From Holosporales bacterium (lineage in GTDB: Bacteria > Pseudomonadota > Alphaproteobacteria > Paracaedibacterales > UBA11393): a stretch of DNA of 5,562 nucleotides. The stretch is taken from positions 1 through 5,562 of the forward strand of contig DPKF01000011.1 of the NCBI GenBank assembly GCA_003542655.1, read 5' to 3'. Shown in pieces: positions 1-5,529 of the stretch. The stretch's first letter is position 1, and every line of letters begins with the position of its first letter. The translations under genes were made by a program, and so were the position numbers. A model generated the notes under the pieces. It ran no database searches. It was not told the DNA's origin and saw only the letters and a program-made list of their open reading frames with translations.

Positions 1-83
1 ATAATCCCGAATTGGGGTTTAAAAACAAATTAATAGTTGTTCTTCTAACGTTAGCTTGTTACCCTTGATACATTAAGCGTTCA
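1..83. other. Leader region before the DUF374 acyltransferase gene
   Basis: No complete gene lies here. Bases 3-8 and 14-19 can pair as a 6-bp stem (one G-T wobble) around a 5-base loop, which could be the remains of a terminator for a gene beyond the window edge, although no T-run follows. Bases 45-54 are a perfect 10-base palindrome (CTAACGTTAG). A + strand frame is open from base 3 to a TGA at 66-68, so the tail of an upstream gene is possible but untestable here. I see no convincing promoter and no clear Shine-Dalgarno site before the ATG at 84. Confidence 0.3.
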
Positions 84-746
84 ATGCCTATTCTCATGTT
101 TAAAAAAATCATAAAACATAACGCCATACAAAATATAATTGCTTATTTGGGCGCGAAGCTGATTAAATTTATATATAAAATAACGCAGTGGGATTTTATT
201 CATTTAGAACACTTGAATGCAGCAATAACCTCCCCACGACCTGTTATTATTTGTTGTTGGCACCAACGTTTACTGATGATTCCTAGTTTTTGGCATTTTA
301 CGCGCAGTACTTCTGTATTGCTCTCCAGCCATTCTGATGGCCTGCTGATTAGTAAAGTATTAACGCACTTTAACGTTAATTCTATATATGGGTCATCAAC
401 ACGTGGTGGCGACAAAGCTGCACTCCAAATTATTAGACAGCTTAAAAAAGGTCACGTTATTGGCATAACACCTGATGGACCGAGCGGACCCAATCAACTA
501 GCAAGTATAGGGATAGCACAACTTGCCTACCTCGCAAAAGCAATCATTGTGCCTATTTCTTATAGTGTAGAAAAGCATAAAACATTAAAATCATGGGATC
601 AATTCATGATCCCCATACCCTTTTCAAAAGGAAGATTTTGTGCTGGGCAGATTATTGATGCGACTGATTTTAAAAGTGTAGATGCGCTGTTAGAAAAAAT
701 TCAGCTTGAATTAGATGATATCACACGTACTGCAGATGCATTTTAA
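84..746 (+). CDS. DUF374 lysophospholipid acyltransferase family protein (LpxJ-like lipid A acyltransferase candidate)
   Basis: This 220-residue protein probably transfers an acyl chain to a membrane lipid or lipid A precursor at the cytoplasmic face of the inner membrane. It shows the DUF374 signatures in order: WHQRLL (59-64, His60 in the catalytic-histidine position), SSHSDG (81-86), GSSTRGG (103-109), ITPDGPSGP (128-136) and SWDQFMIPIPF (170-180). Its length is normal for the family. A hydrophobic N-terminal stretch (about 16-33) may anchor it. The family includes epsilonproteobacterial LpxJ, a late lipid A acyltransferase; in alphaproteobacteria it often lies near LPS genes, but its substrate here is unknown. 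ATG84 gives the longest frame, and Met5 (ATG at 96) is an equally possible start because neither has a clear Shine-Dalgarno site. It is followed after 2 bases by the DUF6314 gene, so the two are very likely co-transcribed. Family call is firm; substrate is inference. Confidence 0.9.
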   Translation: MPILMFKKIIKHNAIQNIIAYLGAKLIKFIYKITQWDFIHLEHLNAAITSPRPVIICCWHQRLLMIPSFWHFTRSTSVLLSSHSDGLLISKVLTHFNVNSIYGSSTRGGDKAALQIIRQLKKGHVIGITPDGPSGPNQLASIGIAQLAYLAKAIIVPISYSVEKHKTLKSWDQFMIPIPFSKGRFCAGQIIDATDFKSVDALLEKIQLELDDITRTADAF

Positions 747-748
747 GT

Positions 749-1189
749 ATGGAAAATACGCAGCTACATTTAAGGGAAAACACATTTCAAGGGTCTTTTA
801 ATTTCAAACGCATTGTGAGTGATCCAGAACTCATAGTAACAGGTACTGCTATATTTATAAAACACGACAACAACAAAGTGCAGTATAGGGAAGAAGGTCA
901 TTATACGTTAAATGGCACAGAATATGTGTGTTATCAACAACAGACTTTTCTACTAACAACAGATACTCTCATCATTCAAAATAATATTGGAAAAACGCTT
1001 CATATCTTTAATGTCGATAATAAGAATACTAAACTACAAAACACACACATATGTAAAAATGATCACTACGTAATTGATATAAACATACAATCAAATGATT
1101 GTTTTATAACATCATATTCTGTTAAGGGGCCTAAAAAAAATTACAGCATGATGACGACTTATAAAAGAATGTCCCACAACTTTCTATAA
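749..1189 (+). CDS. DUF6314 family protein
   Basis: This 146-residue protein has no signal peptide or membrane segment. I recognise the pattern of the DUF6314 family, found mostly in alphaproteobacteria. The pattern begins with F-x-G-x-(6)-R near the start (13-21), followed by a G-x-A-x-F strand (32-36) and Y-x-E-E-G (46-50). Next come a hydrophobic I-x-(6)-G-x-x-L-H-I-F stretch (76-87), H-x-C-x-x-D-x-Y (100-107), and the closing G-P-K-K-N-Y with T-x-Y-x-R (127-140). Alternating short strands suggest a small beta barrel of lipocalin type, which is inference. The function is unknown; conserved His100, Cys102 and Asp105 could form a binding or catalytic site. The start lies 2 bases after the acyltransferase stop with no Shine-Dalgarno site, so translational coupling is likely. 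The 3' end overlaps the convergent secretion ATPase gene by 6 bases. An A8 run lies in the codons of the conserved GPKKNY motif. Confidence 0.8.
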   Translation: MENTQLHLRENTFQGSFNFKRIVSDPELIVTGTAIFIKHDNNKVQYREEGHYTLNGTEYVCYQQQTFLLTTDTLIIQNNIGKTLHIFNVDNKNTKLQNTHICKNDHYVIDINIQSNDCFITSYSVKGPKKNYSMMTTYKRMSHNFL

Positions 1190-2572
1190 AATATTTGCTT
1201 CTAATTGAAATTTTAATTCTCGACCAATAATACCTGTTCCAAAACAATCCAAACATCCATTCTTATGACACTCCTCATGATACCGTGGCTGCAGGTCTTG
1301 ATATATAGAACAAAGCACAAACTCTTTAATCATAGGTTGTTTAATGCCCAAATCGTCTAAGCGTGCAGAAATGCCCGCTAGACCTTGCGCGTGAATTGTA
1401 GATAAGACTAAGTGCCCTGTCATAGATGCTCTAAAGGCCATTTTAGCCGTATCTTCATCACGAATTTCGCCAACTAAAATGACATCAGGATCCTGACGAA
1501 GAATTGATCTGATGCCATCAACGTAACCAACATTTTGTGAAATTTCCATCTGTGATGCATAACCAAGACAAGATTCTACCGGATCTTCTAACGTCATAAT
1601 ATTAAGATTCTTTTTGTTTAAATAATCTAAACAAGCATAAAGAGTTGTTGTTTTTCCTGAACCTGTTGCACCTGATAAAATAATAAGACCTTGTTTTTGC
1701 CCCAAACACTGTTGCAATATTTTTAGGTTTTCGCCATAAAACCCCAAAAATTCCAAGTCATGACGCACTTTATGTGTGTCCAACACACGAATTGCCAATT
1801 TTTCACCATAAATGGTTGGATGCGTTGACACTCTTAAATCCACAAAACGATTATGGCATTTAAAAGTATACCGACCACTTTGGGGTATACGATTCTGCGC
1901 AATATCCAAACCTGACAATATCTTTAATCGGCTTAACAAACGTGCTTCAAACTTTTTATGCCACGTTTTTTGCAAAACAAGCTTCCCATGTATTCTAAAA
2001 TATAAACATGTTATTTTCTCATCAGGCATTATATGAATATCAGAAGCATTATAATCTATTGCTTTTTCAATAAACGAATTTAATTCTTCAATAATTTCAT
2101 TTTTTTCAAAATTGGGAACACTTTTTTGTATTTGCTGAATAGACAACCATTTATCAATATTTCCAAATGCAAAATACATTTTGATCGTTTTTGAAAAACA
2201 TTTATGAATCGCCTCACGTACTTTGTCTTTAACGACGATATCAAGAGGGTCTTCAACAGCAATAAAAAGACTCTGATCTTCCTCATCATAAACAACTGCA
2301 GATAGCCTTGATAAAATATCATTATATTTTTGAAAGCTCTTACTTATAACGCCATCCTTAATATACTGTTCTAAATCTATGTAATCCAAATCATAAAACT
2401 TTGCTTTTAACTTTAAACAATCATCTTTTGTATAAAAATTTAATTCATACCCTATTTGATCTAATTGTTTTATGCTATTGGTTTTTTCTTCAAATATAAT
2501 TTTCAACTGATCATCAGACAACAATCCATGAGAAATAAAAAAATGCATCATTTTCTGTGATTGAGATTCCAT
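1184..2572 (-). CDS. GspE/PilB/ComGA-type secretion ATPase with modified zinc motif
   Basis: This 462-residue cytoplasmic AAA-type ATPase would power assembly of a type IV pilus, type II secretion or competence pseudopilus. The N-terminal part (about 10-145) resembles an MshEN domain with A-V-E-D-P-L-D at 105-111, but the RLG-type nucleotide-binding motif is degenerate. The central part has S-D-I-H (177-180) and YGEKLAIRVLD (255-265). The catalytic core has Walker A GATGSGKT (301-308), the Asp box T-L-E-D-P-V-E (327-333), Walker B DPDVILVGEIRD (361-372) and the His box GHLVLSTIHA (386-395). Position 425 onward aligns to the usual QRLVRRLCPHC, with His432 in place of the first Cys, then C435, C440 and C443 (HxxC-x4-CxxC). 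The protein stops 11 residues after the G450-R451 pair that follows, while GspE and PilB usually run some 50 residues further. It sits 15 bases after the lipoprotein gene and has a good ribosome binding site. No GspF/PilC or pilin gene is visible, so its machine cannot be named. Confidence 0.92.
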   Translation of the reverse strand: MESQSQKMMHFFISHGLLSDDQLKIIFEEKTNSIKQLDQIGYELNFYTKDDCLKLKAKFYDLDYIDLEQYIKDGVISKSFQKYNDILSRLSAVVYDEEDQSLFIAVEDPLDIVVKDKVREAIHKCFSKTIKMYFAFGNIDKWLSIQQIQKSVPNFEKNEIIEELNSFIEKAIDYNASDIHIMPDEKITCLYFRIHGKLVLQKTWHKKFEARLLSRLKILSGLDIAQNRIPQSGRYTFKCHNRFVDLRVSTHPTIYGEKLAIRVLDTHKVRHDLEFLGFYGENLKILQQCLGQKQGLIILSGATGSGKTTTLYACLDYLNKKNLNIMTLEDPVESCLGYASQMEISQNVGYVDGIRSILRQDPDVILVGEIRDEDTAKMAFRASMTGHLVLSTIHAQGLAGISARLDDLGIKQPMIKEFVLCSIYQDLQPRYHEECHKNGCLDCFGTGIIGRELKFQLEANIL

Positions 2573-2579
2573 AATAGAA

Positions 2580-2587
2580 CCCTTTCT
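2580..2587 (-). promoter_or_regulatory. Ribosome binding site of the secretion ATPase gene
   Basis: Read on the - strand, AGAAAGGG ends 7 bases before the ATG at 2572. It is the only clear Shine-Dalgarno-like site I see before any gene in the window. It fixes the ATPase start and lies in the 15-base gap directly after the lipoprotein stop codon. Confidence 0.65.
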
Positions 2588-2944
2588 CTATCGTGCCGTT
2601 TTTGGTGCCGGCACAACACCTTTTGCGGGATACCCTAATTCTTGTCGCATGGTTTCATCGTCAATACCTAAAATCGGGTGTAGATTTATCACCTCCCAAA
2701 ACTCTTTTTTCTGAGGTTCTGTTGTTAAAACGTGCTGCCCCACGAGTAGATGTTCTTTATTTGGAATGGGTTTGTCCACACATTTATGTTCACCAAGGGT
2801 TTGGTAGCAATATAATTTTGGCACACCTTGTTGTTCTGATTTTGCCCAAAACCGATTGATTGTCTTTTCCGAGCTTGGTGCATAATCTGAAAAGGGATTA
2901 CAGCCCCCCATAAATAAGATAATAATAAATAAAAGATGATACAT
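2588..2944 (-). CDS. Small alphaproteobacterial-type lipoprotein
   Basis: This 118-residue protein begins with a short hydrophobic signal and a lipobox-like F-M-G-G-C (11-15), so lipidation at Cys15 by Lgt and cleavage by LspA are expected. Asn at +2 (not Asp) fits sorting to the outer membrane. The mature part carries Y-C-Y-Q-T-L-G-E-H-K-C (45-55) and P-I-P with L-V-G (59-69). This resembles small alphaproteobacterial lipoproteins with a CYRTLG-type signature; the role of that group is unknown to me. C46 and C55 could form a disulfide. The signal is odd because it has no Lys or Arg before the hydrophobic core and has Met rather than Leu at -3. An overlapping ATG at 2949 opens another frame that starts Met-Lys and also runs hydrophobic. 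A G6 run (2904-2909) spans the lipobox codons. It is followed 15 bases later by the secretion ATPase gene and is probably co-transcribed with it, so a role in the same envelope machine is possible but unproven. Confidence 0.72.
   Translation of the reverse strand: MYHLLFIIILFMGGCNPFSDYAPSSEKTINRFWAKSEQQGVPKLYCYQTLGEHKCVDKPIPNKEHLLVGQHVLTTEPQKKEFWEVINLHPILGIDDETMRQELGYPAKGVVPAPKTAR
2904..2909 (-). repeat. G6 homopolymer in the lipobox codons
   Basis: Six consecutive G on the - strand cover the last base of the Met12 codon and most of the Gly13-Gly14 codons, just before Cys15. Long G runs are unusual in such AT-rich DNA. An extra G would join the alternative frame starting at 2949 to the lipoprotein body, so this is a candidate slippage site. 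Confidence 0.5.
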
Positions 2945-2989
2945 TTCATCTGTATGTTTAAAGCGGCCTACTTTTATTAAAACACACGG

Positions 2990-3020
2990 TTCATTAAGAT
3001 TTTCTTAAAATTTTAATGAA
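2990..3020. terminator. AT-rich hairpin between the exported-protein and lipoprotein genes
   Basis: Arms at 2990-3003 (TTCATTAAGATTTT) and 3007-3020 pair around a 3-base CTT loop. On the + strand all 14 pairs form with one G-U; in the - strand transcript one A-C mismatch remains. It starts 24 bases after the stop of the 147-residue gene on the - strand and is followed there by a T4 run about 8 bases further on. It may act as a weak terminator for the upstream unit or as a leader element or operator for the lipoprotein-ATPase unit. The stem has little GC, so terminator strength is doubtful. The 99-base gap must also hold any promoter of the lipoprotein gene; I could not pick one with confidence. 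Confidence 0.45.
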
Positions 3021-3043
3021 TATCTCAAACAACTTACCCTTTT

Positions 3044-3487
3044 TCAGGCGTCAGCTTGTTGTTTGCTTGTAATATAAATAATCTCTTGTGCATCGAGTGG
3101 ACGGTGACGGGTTGTTAGGACACCACTTTTATAACTAATACCAATGCCCAATGAAAGCATAGCTTGAACAAGTCCCGCCTGTTCGTCATCGTCTATGTCG
3201 TTAAATGCCTCAAGCAAAGCATCATGAAAAATTTTGTGCTGCTCCACGACAAACTGATTTAAAGCCAATAAAGCTTCTTGAGGTGATTCTGCCTCAATAT
3301 CATCGAAAGAAAACGCTTCTGATACTGGAAGTGGTGTTCCATTTCGTAAACAAGTTCGACAGATTTCATAGTCAATGGCATCATAGTGAAAATCAGATGA
3401 ACGCATAGCCTGAATATTTGTTATAAAAAGAAAGATAATAGGTATAGATATTTTATAAAACATTTTGATACATCCCGGTTGTTTCAT
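3044..3487 (-). CDS. Predicted exported protein of unknown function with a CxxC motif
   Basis: I do not recognise this 147-residue protein. From Met9 it reads as a classical signal peptide: Met-Phe-Tyr-Lys, a hydrophobic core (about 13-24) and N-I-Q-A ending at residue 27, a plausible signal peptidase I site. The longer start at 3487 adds eight residues including a Cys. Met9 (ATG at 3463) is the more natural signal start and has a weak GGGA about 9 bases upstream, while the first ATG lies 4 bases after the antiporter stop and could be translated by coupling. The mature part has C-R-T-C (43-46), an acidic stretch (61-67), an alpha-helical region (about 69-98), an Asp-rich patch (D97, D99-D101) and a Gly-rich segment (113-120). 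CxxC could bind metal or form a disulfide. It follows the antiporter closely and is probably in the same transcript, so a role at the envelope tied to ion handling is possible, but this is inference. Confidence 0.65.
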   Translation of the reverse strand: MKQPGCIKMFYKISIPIIFLFITNIQAMRSSDFHYDAIDYEICRTCLRNGTPLPVSEAFSFDDIEAESPQEALLALNQFVVEQHKIFHDALLEAFNDIDDDEQAGLVQAMLSLGIGISYKSGVLTTRHRPLDAQEIIYITSKQQADA

Positions 3488-3491
3488 GACA

Positions 3492-4757
3492 CTATATTTT
3501 ATTTACATCTTCTGCCTGATCCAGCAATAGTGGTTCTTTGTTAGGTGAATAAAAACCTAATGTAAAAAGATTTTTGATGCCGTCTTTAAAACCCAAACCT
3601 TGATTCTTTACTTGTACATACCTTGAAAAGGATATTAAAAACGGGCTTAACGCAAGCGACATAACAGTTAATGAAATAATCAACTTTTGTTCAAATCCCG
3701 TTACAATGCCCTCTTTAAAAGCAATACCCGTTAATAAAAAACTAAATTCACCCAACTGTGCTAACATGACTGAAATTAAGCTGGACTGTGCCCACGACAA
3801 CCGTAAAGCATGTAAAATAACCATATTTAGAACAAATTTAATAACTGTTATAATCACCAGTCCCTGAAGCATCATGCCCATATTATTCAGAATAAAAGAA
3901 ACATCAACCAGTAAACCAATTGACAAGAAAAAAACCATTAACAAAACAGTTTGAATAGGTTTTGTAGAATCTATTAACACATTACGTTCATGCGTGTTTC
4001 CAAGAACCAAGCCAGCTAAAAATGCACCGTATGCGGTAGACAAATCCATCAGACCAGATATGCCAGCTGCAGCAAAACAAAATGTCAAACTGGCAATTGG
4101 CGTCAACTCTTTCTCACCAGCAATAATAGTTGTGAGTGGAATCCTCACACGCTGTCTTGCACCAAGATATCTGATAAGCCAAATGGTCATACCAACGGCA
4201 ACTAACAATTTAAAAATCAACGAAATATCTAAAGTATCTGCTGCATTTTGGCTTTTTAATATTAAGATCATGGGAATAATTGCTAAGTCTTGTGCAATTA
4301 AAATACCGATGGTTATTTGCCCTTCTTCAGTTTTATCGTAATCCATACGCTCAAGCGTTTTTACAATAACAGCCGTTGACGAGAGGGCAATCACAAAACC
4401 CAACAATACAGACATTCCAAGCGACCAACCGAAAAAAGTTGAACATCCCCAACAGATCACAAAAGAAAACAGTGTTTGTAAAATTGTACAAAGGGTTGTT
4501 ACAATCCAAACTTTTTTGAAAATACGTAGGTTTAGCTCCATACCCAAACCAAACAAAAGTAACAATATGCCAAGGTCAGCAAGCGTTGTGACAGACTCAC
4601 GTGAATGAATAAGCTCCATACCAGACGGACCTAGCAAAACACCAGCCAAAATATACCCTAAAATAGGGGGCTGCTTTAACCTAGCCAACACTAACCCTCC
4701 TGTTAGCGCGACCATTACCACGATGGCAATTTCTGTTATATTTGATGCATTTTCCAT
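3492..4757 (-). CDS. CPA2-family (KefB/KefC-type) cation:proton antiporter, membrane domain only
   Basis: This 421-residue inner-membrane protein probably exchanges K+ or Na+ for H+. It has about 12-13 hydrophobic segments from residue 7 to 380. Family signatures are G-Y-I-L-A-G-V-L-L-G-P-S-G (34-46), LADLGILLLLFGLGMEL (59-75), A-L-S-S-T-A-V (124-130), and G-I-L-I-A-Q-D-L (151-158) with the transport Asp157 preceded by Gln156. Further signatures are G-A-F-L-A-G-L (244-250), F-F-L-S-I-G (276-281) and QLGEFSF (334-340). The Gln-Asp pair resembles KefB/KefC rather than the Asp-Asp pair of electrogenic NapA-type exchangers. KefB and KefC run to about 600 residues with a C-terminal nucleotide-binding RCK/TrkA-N domain; here only a roughly 40-residue polar tail follows the last helix, so NAD- or glutathione-type gating is absent. 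ATG4757 is the first start after an in-frame stop, but no Shine-Dalgarno site precedes it. It lies 52 bases after the reductase gene and 4 bases before the exported-protein gene. Confidence 0.9.
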   Translation of the reverse strand: MENASNITEIAIVVMVALTGGLVLARLKQPPILGYILAGVLLGPSGMELIHSRESVTTLADLGILLLLFGLGMELNLRIFKKVWIVTTLCTILQTLFSFVICWGCSTFFGWSLGMSVLLGFVIALSSTAVIVKTLERMDYDKTEEGQITIGILIAQDLAIIPMILILKSQNAADTLDISLIFKLLVAVGMTIWLIRYLGARQRVRIPLTTIIAGEKELTPIASLTFCFAAAGISGLMDLSTAYGAFLAGLVLGNTHERNVLIDSTKPIQTVLLMVFFLSIGLLVDVSFILNNMGMMLQGLVIITVIKFVLNMVILHALRLSWAQSSLISVMLAQLGEFSFLLTGIAFKEGIVTGFEQKLIISLTVMSLALSPFLISFSRYVQVKNQGLGFKDGIKNLFTLGFYSPNKEPLLLDQAEDVNKI

Positions 4758-4762
4758 TCGTT

Positions 4763-4788
4763 CATACTAGCAGTGAGAGCGAAGTATG
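4763..4788. promoter_or_regulatory. Dyad repeat in the leader of the antiporter gene
   Basis: CATACT (4763-4768) and AGTATG (4783-4788) are exact inverted copies separated by 14 bases, ending only 5 bases before the antiporter start codon. There is no T-run, so it is unlikely to be a terminator for the reductase gene. It could be an operator or an mRNA hairpin that masks translation initiation. A 6-bp dyad can also arise by chance. Confidence 0.3.
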
Positions 4789-4809
4789 GTCAACTAAGAT
4801 GAAGAGGAA

Positions 4810-5529
4810 TTACGATAAATATTGCCCCCCATTAATATTCAATGTTTCTCCTGTTATAAACGCAGAACTTTCATGGCATAAAAAAGATACAGCCTTTGCT
4901 ATTTCTTCTGTTTTGCCAAAACGACCAACAGGAATTTGCTCGATAATAGACTGTTTAACTTTTTCAGGAATTACTTTTGTCATATCTGTATCAATATAAC
5001 CGGGTGCAACAATATTTACTGTAATGCCTTTTTTAGCATTTTCTAAAGCTAAACTTTTAGCAAAACCAATAATACCTGCTTTTGACGCACAATAATTTGT
5101 TTGCCCAACTTGCCCTTTTAAAGCATTTATCGATGACAAAACCACAATGCGTCCAAATTGATTTTCACGCATTTTTTCTATCAATGGGCGCGTTACATAA
5201 TAACACGAATTTAAATTAGTATTGATAACTTCATCCCACTGTTCATAAGTACTTTTATGCATAAAATTATCACGTATAATACCGGCATTATGTATTAATG
5301 TGTCTATAAAACCATATTGCTGTTGCAGTTTCGTAATAGCGTCTTGACACATCTTTGCATCCGAAACATTAAAACGGATAACAGGTATATTATTATCAAA
5401 AGAAAACTTTTCTGCACTTTCTTCATTTTCCACATAGTTAGCAAGAACTGTATAACCATCATTTTTTAGCTGCACAGCAATAGCAGCACCAATACCACGA
5501 ATTCCACCCGTTACTAAAGCAACACGCAT
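4810..5529 (-). CDS. SDR-family acetoacetyl-CoA reductase (PhaB-like) or 3-oxoacyl-ACP reductase (FabG)
   Basis: This 239-residue cytoplasmic short-chain dehydrogenase reduces a 3-ketoacyl thioester with NAD(P)H. It shows the cofactor motif T-G-G-I-R-G-I-G (7-14), N-A-G (81-83), and the catalytic tetrad Asn105, Ser133, Tyr146 and Lys150 (N-Y-C-A-S-K, 145-150). It ends in the family's F-I-T-G-E-T-L and N-G-G-Q-Y (224-237). Several details lean to PhaB, the acetoacetyl-CoA reductase of polyhydroxybutyrate synthesis: R-D-N-F-M-H-K (86-92), E-Q-W-D (96-99), G-Q-V-G-Q-T-N-Y (139-146), V-I-P-E-K-V (186-191) and the N-G-G-Q-Y ending. Against this, Y-C-A-S-K and D-T-D-M-T (180-184) are common in FabG. 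Without phaA, phaC or fatty-acid genes in view I leave both options open. The start is the first ATG, placed normally before the glycine motif; the 33 upstream bases are A/T-rich with an A7 run and no Shine-Dalgarno site. Confidence 0.92.
   Translation of the reverse strand: MRVALVTGGIRGIGAAIAVQLKNDGYTVLANYVENEESAEKFSFDNNIPVIRFNVSDAKMCQDAITKLQQQYGFIDTLIHNAGIIRDNFMHKSTYEQWDEVINTNLNSCYYVTRPLIEKMRENQFGRIVVLSSINALKGQVGQTNYCASKAGIIGFAKSLALENAKKGITVNIVAPGYIDTDMTKVIPEKVKQSIIEQIPVGRFGKTEEIAKAVSFLCHESSAFITGETLNINGGQYLS

Noticed and set aside
3..68. A possible coding tail of an upstream gene on the + strand, open to TGA at 66-68
   Set aside because: Only about 21 codons are visible, with no family motif and no start, so chance openness cannot be excluded.
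1203..1218. A 16-base palindrome just beyond the DUF6314 stop as a terminator
   Set aside because: It has no loop, only A-T and one wobble pair apart from the ends, no following T-run, and lies within ATPase codons.
1184..1300. A frameshift as the cause of the short ATPase C-terminus
   Set aside because: Reading past the TAG in the same frame gives no family-like tail, and the adjoining bases are coding for the well-matched end of DUF6314.
2593..2859. An 88-codon open frame on the + strand opposite the lipoprotein gene
   Set aside because: The - strand frame has a lipobox and a recognisable cysteine signature; the + frame has neither a family pattern nor a start signal.
3994..4341. A 115-codon open frame on the + strand inside the antiporter gene
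   Set aside because: It lies antisense to strongly conserved antiporter motifs, has no recognisable family pattern and no ribosome binding site, so it is a shadow frame.
4742..4999. An 85-codon open frame on the + strand spanning the antiporter-reductase junction
   Set aside because: It is antisense to the conserved C-terminus of the reductase and shows no domain features.
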